DNA from: Paraspadella gotoi
Taxonomy: Eukaryota > Chaetognatha
Direction: 5' to 3'
DNA: 64,000 nucleotides
Assembly (NCBI GenBank): GCA_051294375.1
Contig: CM119270.1
Location: forward strand, 5,681,452-5,745,451
Below, in pieces: positions 54,267 to 64,000 of the stretch. The position numbers were made by a program, and so were the translations under genes. The notes beneath the pieces are model-generated. The model was given only the letters and a program-made list of their open reading frames with translations, was not told where the DNA came from and ran no database searches. The number at the start of each line of letters is the position of its first letter. Position 1 is the first letter of the stretch.

Positions 54267-57200
54267 CAAGTGCAAGGGTCCGTGGAGATTCCTCGAATTT
54301 CGACGACTACGACGAAGAGCCACTCAGAATCTCGGCCTCTCGTGAAAAATGCGCCAAGGAATTCGCTGATTTTTTGAGGAAGCATCTTGCAACAACAACA
54401 AAAAAAAACATTATATTATTTTTTTTCTAACAAAACTAGAAATTTCTCTTGTTTTTTTTTTTTTTTTTTTTGCCGCCCTCCCACTAAAAAAAAGGTTATG
54501 TCGTCAGTTTTCTATCTGGTTAGTGAAAAGGGTTGTATGGCCCATACTATGGGAATATTTTTGTTTAGTTATTATCGTGAGCCCGCGTAAACATGGACCC
54601 ATTATCTTATTTCTAGGCTCAGCCTATTCTAGGAAAAAAATACCCTTGAAAGATAAACATTGATTCATTTTAATAATTAAAATGGTAAATTTGCGTATTG
54701 AATCGTTATTAGTTTTAAAATAAACACATATACATATATATATATATTTTTACCATAATATCGGGCTGAGATCGTTTTGTAATTAAATTTACTCTTTTTA
54801 GATATAGATTAATTGATGATTAAAAAAAAAAAAAAAAGCAAATGATATTGATCCCCCCAAAAAAAAAATCAACTCCGCCTCCCTTCTTTAGTTTCATTTC
54901 CACTGGCCTCCCCCAAAAAAAAAAACATCTTGTTATTCCTTAACGAATTGGCAAACAAGAAAAAACAATCCTTAAAACACAAACAAACAAACAAATCCTA
55001 AAACACAAACAATGTCGATTCGCAAATCAAACGCGGTTCTCACACCCGTGACTTTATCCGTTCTTGCCTCGTCATGAGCGTGTGAGCTGGAGTGTGTTCG
55101 ACTGACTGAGAGCGTGTGCGAGTGTGAGTGCGGCTCGATCGTAACATTAGGGTTCACGAATGTGCGCCCAGGGTCGATTTTTTGAAGCTCCCGCCCGTTT
55201 CGTTGTTTCAAAACAAAAAAAAACAAAGAAAAAGTCGTCAACAATTTCTCCCCCCCCCATCCAAACAAAATCCACTTCCCCCCCCCTTTTTTTCGGTCTA
55301 ATACCGGAAATCTATACATTATATAAATAGATATAAAATATATATTTCTAGTCAAGTTGTTCATTGCGAAAAAAAAAAGTGACCTCCTCTCTTTTCTAGT
55401 CTCTTTCCCATTTTGGCGAAAGTTGACGGTTAGATTCACTCGTTCAAGAACGACGCCGAGCGAGTTTATATCGTTCCTTTTTTTTTTTTTTTTCTTCTTC
55501 TTTCTTTCCGGCGCCTGCTATCTTTTTTGTCTTTCTCTTTCTATTCCTGCAAAACGACCTTTCGTCTCTTTCTCCCCCCCTCTCTCTTTGTTGAATGAAA
55601 CGACAACGTGGCCGTAAGAGAAGGGGATCTTCTCTCGCTTTTTACGCTGAGACTAAAATCTTATTTCCCCCCCCCCGCCCATCAAATTACGATAGTTCTA
55701 ACCTGTCCCGCCCCCCCACTTTTAGAGAAGTTTTCCCCTCCCGCTTCAAACCCGACGCGCCTCGCCTCATTCTTCCTATTCTCTTCTACTCTGTCGACTG
55801 TACAACAAAATCTTTTTTTTTTTTTCGTTGTCATGAAGCTTGTCCCTGTAACCAAACCGAGGCTTTCCGTTCGCCGCTCTGTCGCCATCCCACTGCCCTC
55901 CCCACTCCCCACTCCCCACTCCCCATCCCCCCCCAAAATAAAAAGAAAATTCCGTACAATCGCTTCTACCATCACAATTAATAACACAAACGAAAGTGTA
56001 ATTTTTGTTTTTGTTGAAAAATTCGTTTCCAATCTATTTTCACGCGTTATATAATTTCGGTCGTTTTTTGTATATTTTATTTAAGTCATACATTCTCTTG
56101 ATTTTTTTTTTTTACAATGTTGTTCATACATTTTGGGGGGAACAATAATAACTGGTTCTTTTTATCTTTTTTTTTTTTTTTACTCAAGGGCTTCGTTAAT
56201 TAGTTTGACTATAGTTCGTTCTCTAAAAGCAAAACAACATCGCTGAAGTCATTATTCTGTGAAATGGATTTTTTAATTTTCAGAGTATGACCCCGTTTTA
56301 TTGTGACAACAGAGGATCCCTTTTTCTCTCAAACATAAATATGAAGAGGTATTTGATTTATAAAGCTTGGATTTCTGGAAGTTCCGGACTAGAGAATATT
56401 AACCAATAATAGACGTATTTTTACTGTAAGAAAAATAATAACATTGTATCGTACTAACCAATTTTTTTTACCCACTACAAGGATTCGCCTTAAAAAAATT
56501 ATAATCATGTTGAAAATATTAAGATCTATGACAGATAATGAATAATGGAAGGAAACGAAAACTAATGAATTTTCATTCGGCATTTTTGCTACTCATGTAT
56601 TACTAAATAAATGTGTTATTGTTTTTAGGTTCGGAAAAAACACGATTTTTGATTTTGTCACATATCACAATTAAGCTTACTAAGACATATAGCAATAGAT
56701 TATGACAGTGAAAATGTTATAATGTTGTTCAATGTAGTTTCCCAAACAAAACAAACATATTGCTAGCATTAATAAGGAGAATAAATGAATTTGTTTGTAT
56801 CTTATATGATCTATATTCTTGAAGCACTGAAATATTAAAAATATGGAACTGTCTCCTGAAACATTCTAGACGCATTCATTATTTTGGGAAAATCTCTCCA
56901 TTATAAATCACACATTGTTGATGATACGTTCAAAAGTTAATTTCTTTGTGGGTCCAGCAAACTTTACTTTCTCTCTCGCTTTTCGCGTCAGAATCCCACC
57001 AGACTAAACGCTGCTTTCTCCTCTTGACACATCAATCTCTTTTTAGCAAGAAAATTCGGTCATTCCTGTTCATCCAATACACAGGATTGATCCATCTCCC
57101 CTTCATCATCTGCATCATTCAAGGCTTTTTTGTCTTTCATTCAGTTATCCGGCCTCAGACTGGCGCAAAGGAAGAAAAAAAACTCTCTGTTTAACTTAGT

Positions 57201-59924
57201 CTCACTCAAATATGCGATTTGTTTTCCTGATGTTGTATTTTACTGGAGTCTAAGACGTGTTTAAGGACGAAAAGCCCTCTATGATGATAAAATAAAAATT
57301 ACAGTTGAGAATCAATTTTATAGTTCATTTACTGCTTATACAATGACAGGCAATCTCTAATTAGCGTTGCACAGAGAAAGACGGTAAACGTAAAAAATCG
57401 TTCATTTCCAGATGTGTTGCCCGCCGCAGTACATTTTATTGTTACGGTATTTCTCTGATAGTGATATGGACTACATGAACTGTATAAAACTTTTTTAGGC
57501 CTATGCTTTTATGGACAACGCACTGCACTCGAACAATTCGTCTTTTTATCACTTTATAGGTTTAGGATTTCATGAAGGATGGCGCTGAAGCAGTCCTTAG
57601 ATTTGGTGTTTTTTTTGCCTTAACCATAGACGTGAGCAACAACTATAGGCAAAATTATGCTGATATTTAATCGTTAAGATAGCTGCGAGGATACTCAGAC
57701 CGACGGACAGGATATACCGACCGACAGACCCCGAAAAGTGAGACTTATAGAGTTGCTCGCGAGTACGAAGTCTGCCGCAACTAAGAAAGTAGAAATAGAA
57801 ACATTACTCTATTAGTTAATATATTCTTTAAGGTAAGCTAAATTGAAAGTTTTAACAAATTGTTATCACTTGCGGACGATGGAAGGAGCGAGACATTCTC
57901 CAAAACATTTATGGATTAAAAATATTTTTATTGTCATAATAAGTATTTCCTATAATTTTTGATTCCTACATTAGTATAGGGCTATTTATGCTTTTTTTTT
58001 TTGTAATTCATTTATAAAGTCAGCATTGCAACAGGGGCAAAAAAGATCAAAAGGGGTACATTTTCATAGTGGACACCTTGAACCGAAAATAACCAGACCA
58101 TTAATAAATTAATAGACTATGTATCACAGACAATACTCCGTAATAGAACTCGGGACAAGAGAACTTAATCACCGCCTCACTAAGCGATCCCCACGTTGTC
58201 CGAAGATCACGAAGCGGTTTATTTAAAATCTTTTTGTTTTTGCTCGTGAGCAGATCCCGAACTCTATAATTCACTTTGTCGGTTCCGTCAGGTCCACCCC
58301 CTGAGTATGTTTTTTTTTTCGGCACTAACTTATATCATGTAGACAACATCGAATTATGCATAAATTATGCAAAAAAAAACGCATGTCCTGTGCCTGTCCG
58401 TCTCCGTCCGTCCTCGTCCGTTTGTCCGTCATCCGTCTGTCCGTCCTCACGCTTATCTTAAAAACACCCCAATGACTCGTGATTGGATGGATGGATTGGC
58501 GAATGAAATTGTGTGTGGTAGGGGATATGAAGAGTCCGTATATGAAGTTTCTGATGGAATCGTCGCGACGCTTGGGAAAGATTTAAAATGGAAACAAAAA
58601 AACAACCCAAAAATATATTCTATGCTTCGGACACCCAAAGTGCTCATGAGTGAAGCGGAGTGATGACCTGGAATTTTGATAGTGCGGGTAGGAAGGTGTG
58701 ATTGTGACAACAGGAAATCAAGTTTTCGATGGAATCGTCTTGAGTGGAATATGGCAGTGTTAAATGGGAAAAAAACCAAAAAAACTGGTTTCACTAACTA
58801 AATTATGCTTCTTTTTCTTTTATACTTACATGTAATTGCATATGGATACCCTATATATACATATTACTTTAATAAACTCAATAATTACAGCAGTTTAATT
58901 AAATCCATATTAATTAATTAATTAATAATTAATTAATCAGTCAATCAATCCGTCCATCCCGTCCCACCTCTAGCAAAATGCTACGTCAATACTCGTGATT
59001 GGCTGCGTTGGCATTGGAGATCGAAATTTTGTGTGGTGGTTGGAGCAAGTGTGTCATTGAAGGCTGGATTACTTAGTTTTTGATGGATTCGTCATGTGAA
59101 GTGAAGAATTGAGTTTTAAATGGAGAAAAAACATAAGGTCTCGCATTTACTAAAATCTTTACTATTTTAACCAATAATACTCTAATTAATCATAATTTGG
59201 ATGGATAGATTGAGTTGAAATTTTGTGTCTTGTGCAGGTAGCAAAAAGTGCATGTGACGAAGCTCTGATATAAAGTGTTAACTCATGGATATGTAGGAAA
59301 TCGAGTAGATCCATTGCAAAACTAATCTTGTTTATTAATTATTAACCGCATGATAGATTGAATATGAAATTTTGTGAGCGGGTAGGAAAGTGTGTGATAG
59401 AGCTAGTGATTAAGGTTTTAACGGAATTTTCGCCAGTGGAAATTAGTTTAAATAGAGAAAAAACATAAGTCCCCTTTACTTGAATCTTATATTTATGATT
59501 ACTAATAAATGTTAGATTAATTAATTAACTTTTTAATAATTAATGTAAATGATAGTAAAAAAATAATAGATTAAACAATTATTTAAATGACGCAATTAAT
59601 ATTGCAGTTAACAATATGACGAAAAAAAAATTATGCAAGTGGTGAAAAAACAATAGTTAAAAAGACAGTTAAAAAAAGATGCGAAGTTTAGAAAATATGT
59701 ATAGTAAAAAAAATATGTGTGAATTCAATTAAATAAAAGCGATGCTTTAATTAAAAATGATGCAATTAAAAAAACGATGACAATTGTATGCGCATTAAAA
59801 ATGAGCGAGTCTAATAAATACAGTTAAAATTTTCTAAAAAATATTGTATTTATACATCTGAATTCGCTTGTTACCGCTATAATTATTGTAGGCAGATCAA
59901 CATTGTTTGCTCAAACTTGATGTT
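54267..59924 (-). repeat. Inverted, degraded copy of about 48790-54186
   Basis: Reads as the reverse complement of the left arm with frequent small indels and substitutions. It repeats the G-run block (as C-runs, 55660-55935), the GTCGGTC modules (57700-57780, 58250-58300), a shortened (GTCC)n, and the minisatellites. No independent gene seen. Confidence 0.85.
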
Positions 59925-61310
59925 GTTCAATCCATAGCTAGATGCCGAGACTTCCATTTCAACTATAAAATCCAAAACTTTTTCGTCATCATCTTGATCG
60001 TCCCCGCAATCGAAAGACTTTTTCTCCTTCAACTCCAGAGAACGTCCTCTGTTGGCGCCAAATGCTGGCCTTTATCTCTGCGTCAAGGTCTGGGGCAAAC
60101 ACTGTGAAGCAAAGGTTTACCGTTCCAAGCAGTTGTCTGAGCTTCTGCCCTTCTTTACAAAATCAATTGGATCAGCTTCTGCGCTTGAAGAGTCTGTTTA
60201 ACAGTCCCTGCCGCCACAGAAGAAATCTATTTTAAGCGCGTCAATTGAGCTCATGTGGGCCGTCACCAAAGGAAGGAGGAATATCCTGTGAAATGAATTT
60301 AACTTTGTCCATTTGGCTGACTGTGGGTGAAAAGCGAAAGGAGTTCGCTCATCGACGTTGCTCTTCCCCGCCGTACATCCGCTAAAAATGCTTTCTAGTG
60401 AGACAATGGGGCGACTCTGCGTGCGACGGTTAATGGGATACGCTCCCCGTTTACGGGAAGTTTGCCCAGTGCGATTTCAAAAATGGGGGCGAATATGAGC
60501 GGATATTATGTTTGTGTGCTCATTCCATTTTGGACATTGAGACAGTGTAATACTTTGAAACTGGCGGATATGGCCGTCTGACGATGTAAAGGAATTCTTC
60601 CCATTTTCCTTTTTTGGTCCATGGCAAGCAATCGTCATTTTGGGTAAGTGAGATTATCTTCAGATTTCTTATTTTTTGACTTAGCGTGCGATGTTTTATT
60701 GTTACACCATTGGCTTGACTGATAACTGTGTTATTTATTATGTTTTTGTAGCATTCCATCCCTACAACGAGTAAAAATCACTTCACCAATGACACCACAC
60801 CAGCATTGACGATCAACATTGACCGGTTTGATTTGGGCGGCATATCTGATGGGGTCAACGTCTTAAGATTTTTCCAAACTAATCGCCTCATTTCATATCA
60901 AGACTGTAGACTTCATTTGCATACGTTATTTCTTCACTTAGGCCACCTCCAAACGCTATTAGATAATACTTGGCTAAATTGTCGTTGGTTTCTGGAAGAT
61001 AATTCCCGCATAGGCAGCGGACCCCGCGATTTCTGCTGGAATCGTCTCCCCAACGGTTTCCTGGCGGAAAATTTTGCGCCTCTTTCGGGCAAAAAGACCA
61101 GAGGAATGTTCTGGTCCGGATAGTTAAAGCTACCCCGAAAATATACACGTAAAAGTGTTTGTAAATAGTTGGATTATGTGAATCTGGATATAACACATCA
61201 TTGTCCTTACCCTCTTTCTGTATTATCATCTTTATCTTGAACTTGACATAGATCCGCCCAAATAATAAGATTTTAGTTTTATCTCCATTGAAAAAATACG
61301 ATTGGGACCT
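59925..61310 (-). pseudogene. Broken inverted copy of the kelch exons
   Basis: Minus-strand copy of 47479-48785. Exon-4 sequence occupies about 59925-61130 and exon-3 about 61208-61310. Recognisable fragments include LWSFCPKE, KYYLIAFGG and NEVYSLDMK, but the frame shifts repeatedly. Confidence 0.85.
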
Positions 61311-61384
61311 CCGTAAGTTTCCCCCCCCCACCTCCATACCTAAAAAAATAAACAATCTTCTTTTAAATTCATTTTTTACACCTT

Positions 61385-62978
61385 TTTTCAACTTTTTCTG
61401 GGGCTACTTACTTCTTTTTCTATTGTTGATGGAATTTTTTAATGGGATGAGAAGCCTAAAGGTATATGGCTCTTTTGACAATTTTTTTGAACCTCAAAGC
61501 ACGCTTGGTTTATGGTCTTTAGCATCTTGAAAACAGCGGAATAGAGAACAAGTTTCTTCGCAGTTCATTTCTTAACATACCATTAGTATTACCACTATTT
61601 TTTCAAATATCCAAAAACTCTGGAAATAGTACTTTCATCAAGATTCACTTTTTAATGCCACAATTTACAAATACAGTCCACAAAATCTATTAAAATTGAG
61701 ACCATGTTAAGAAAAGTCTACGCAATGGAATCTTATCAAAATTGGTAATACTCACCTTTCATTTCAAGGTTGTCTTCTACCAAAGTTCTGTGAATTATTG
61801 TCTCTGAACTGTCAAAATGTATCTCTTCTTTCTATATCCTTGTACACCCTTTTAATACAGTTTTTCAACAATCACTGCATCATTTTTCTTCCAAACTTTT
61901 TTTCTAATAAAAGGTAACAAGGCCTGTTGCATACGCGCCTTCCGGCCTAAAAGTAGAAACACTTGACCTTGTCTTTGACTTCTTTCCAGTACACAGAACA
62001 AAAACATATAAGAAATTAAAGGTCCAGCTAAAATGACTCCCTAAATTTGGCTAATCGTAACTCAACTTGAAGCGATCGTCAAGCAAACAGTGATGGTCGA
62101 GTCGTCTTCATACCAGTGAATAACGGAACTGCTCGAGTGGATTGATATTTACAAGTATGTAAAAAAACAGTTTGAGCAGTAAAATCTATGGGTGGATCAT
62201 GTTGCAAGGTTCGGCCGTGGGTGCCAGCTTCATCCAGCCATGTTTTCTTTTTACTTGGTTCATTAATGGTTTCAATACTGATCAATTCTCTAACACAAGA
62301 AAGATAAGTAAGAGTTATGTTGGCAAAATACAAACCTCGAAACAAACAGTTAAGTAGTTAAACCCGCAGCCTGTAAGGTATTTTAACGAAACACAACCAA
62401 ACTTTTGGAAACTTTTGCTTTCATTTTCTGTTCTGTAACTTAGCAAATAGACAGTTTCAAAAAATCCTCCAGAATACGTGTATGGAAATAGTACTAATGC
62501 CCGCCAAGGAAGCCATCCATTTTTTAGAGGTTACTGCCAAAAAGAATTGAGTACGCAAAAGAGAACTAGAAAAAGAAAGATGGAGCCTTTTCAAAAACCA
62601 AAAACGGGTCATCGCCCAACCCACGTGAGGCTTCTCTCCTGTTGGATTGTTTTTGATTGCATCATCCAATAGTTCCACACAACGCAAACAAAGATTTAGA
62701 AAAGAGGTATCGATGCTTGTTCGCCCACAAGGCCGTCCATCATGACTCCATCCAAAATTCTCCAAACACCATTTGCAACACAAAGTTGAGGGGGCCGCTA
62801 TATACTAAGAAGCTGTCGTGGAAAATCGATATCAGAGATGTATGACAAGTCTCGACGAGCTGACAGATTCGCTCGGTTTGTAACTTCGGTCTGCACTGGA
62901 ACCTCCTAAGCGCCCAACTGTAATTAGGATCCTTAACTTTAATGCTCTCTCTTGTTGACACAACAATTCAAGCGGAGG
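61385..62978 (-). pseudogene. Broken, truncated inverted copy of XKR-kelch exon 2
   Basis: Minus-strand copy of about 45979-47430, with fragments SIKVKDP, ICQLVE, FVLQMV, KNNPT and KKTWLDEAGT. It stops at the N-gap, so the N-terminal third of the exon is missing. Errors are indels spread evenly, not a pattern of neutral codon decay. Confidence 0.85.
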
Positions 62979-63003
62979 NNNNNNNNNNNNNNNNNNNNNN
63001 NNN
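62979..63003. other. Assembly gap (25 N)
   Basis: Run of 25 N ending the degraded arm. Sequence after it is unrelated to the arm. Confidence 0.95.
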
Positions 63004-64000
63004 AGATTTGATTTTTTTTTAGAACCAGTCTTCGCTGTTATAAAGCGTTTGTCTGATTATAGGAGAGAGAAAGTCTCGTCGATAGAATTTTGTTAATTAT
63101 TGAATTTTTTTTTCTCTAAATTTTTTTTTTAAAAATTAAAATGGGAGGAAAATATATTTTTTTTGCAAGACTTTCTATCTAGTTTTAATTGTTATTAGGA
63201 CCCCGAATATTATCTTTTTTTATTCATTGAAACACTTATGGTTCTGTTTGTTTTTCTTTTTTTTTTATATTTAACAAATTCTTTTTAGTCAAGATCTTAA
63301 AACCATTTCTAAGATATCTTTGCATTTAACTCGCGTGGAATACCAAGGTTTACCAAGGTATTCCAAGGATTATCTGCGACTATGAAACGCCTTGACTTTC
63401 ATTTTTTTTTACATTTATATGTATCTTGGGCTCTGCAAAATTTACCGTCGTAACATTACATCAAATCAATAACAAACTCAAAATATGTATGCAATTTTAT
63501 ATTTGATTGATAGGATTAGAGTAAGAAAATGAAATAATACAAACTGAAAGAAGGCTGAAAAATAATTAAATAAATCAAATACACTGCTTTTATAATTTAT
63601 AAAAGGCAGTCCGATCAATTTAAAACAGTATTAGTTACCAAAGAGATTAAATGTAACTAATCCTGATATAAACTTAGTGGATCTACCTCCAAGTTCTAAA
63701 CGAAATCAAGACGTGCAAAGAAAGACGAGCGTTTACATCGCAGATAAGATCATATCCCATATTCATGTTTAGATATAAAGGATATATATCTTAGCATGAT
63801 GCAAACACATTTCATTGATTCGTGATCAAGCCCAGTGAGGGTTGGATTGCGATAGAAGAGACGAAAGGAAGAGAGAAAACGAGAACAAATACACGCAGCT
63901 CATAATTCGCCACTGCTTTCATCGCATTCTTGGTAATTAAACGAATTTTTAGGCAAATTTAATATATTACGCCTTTCCTAATGGGTTCTTTGCAAAATTA
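63004..64000. other. AT-rich sequence without recognisable features
   Basis: No ORF of note and no repeat beyond homopolymer T runs and a short TTACCAAGGTATTCCAAGG direct repeat near 63340-63370. Confidence 0.5.

Noticed and set aside
58101-58794. Independent genes on the degraded right arm
   Set aside because: Every longer frame there corresponds to non-coding or out-of-frame sequence of the left arm.

Overview
The window is eukaryotic DNA, almost certainly from an invertebrate animal. It is AT-rich, its introns use GT-AG boundaries, and its genes include a secreted protein with EGF-like modules, a beta-tubulin and XK-related membrane proteins. Microsatellites are abundant: (CT)n, (TTTC)n, (TTCC)n, (ATT)n and (GAC)n. 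I cannot name the species from the sequence.

Layout. 1-16428 is a tangle of inverted and repeated copies. 206-8890 is an error-rich reverse complement of 16454-23120. 8891-11970, 12363-14390 and 14405-16428 are three copies (plus, minus, plus) of one segment that carries an unrecognised D/E/K/R-rich ORF pair. N-gaps lie at 11971-11995, 13064-13073, 16429-16453 and 62979-63003. From about 20.2 to 29.36 kb, plus strand, runs a roughly 30-exon gene for a secreted protein of about 1,400 residues. It holds 26 six-cysteine modules, nearly all encoded one per exon with symmetric phase-1 introns, between an N-terminal EGF domain and C-terminal calcium-binding-type EGF domains. A gene-poor stretch follows. 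A divergent beta-tubulin with 11 coding exons (33707-38753) has a 162-bp perfect-ended inverted repeat and a miniature LTR retrotransposon (TRIM-like) in its introns.

Two tandem XK-related genes follow: 40573-42979, and 43918 onward. The second splices in perfect frame into a six-bladed kelch propeller (47479-48785), so the whole can be read as one 1,196-residue XKR-kelch protein, a combination I do not recognise. 48.8-54.2 kb is non-coding with minisatellites. 54267-62978 is a degraded reverse complement of about 45979-54186, which re-presents the kelch and XKR exons in broken form. The last kilobase is empty as far as I can see.

The two very large palindromes, each with one intact and one indel-ridden arm and with N-gaps at the joins, look most like fold-back read or assembly artefacts. 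Genuine inverted duplication is not excluded, and one arm carries about 1.9 kb that the other lacks. The clean genes (secreted modular protein, tubulin, two XKR genes) lie in the unique or intact parts. They share no pathway that the sequence reveals.
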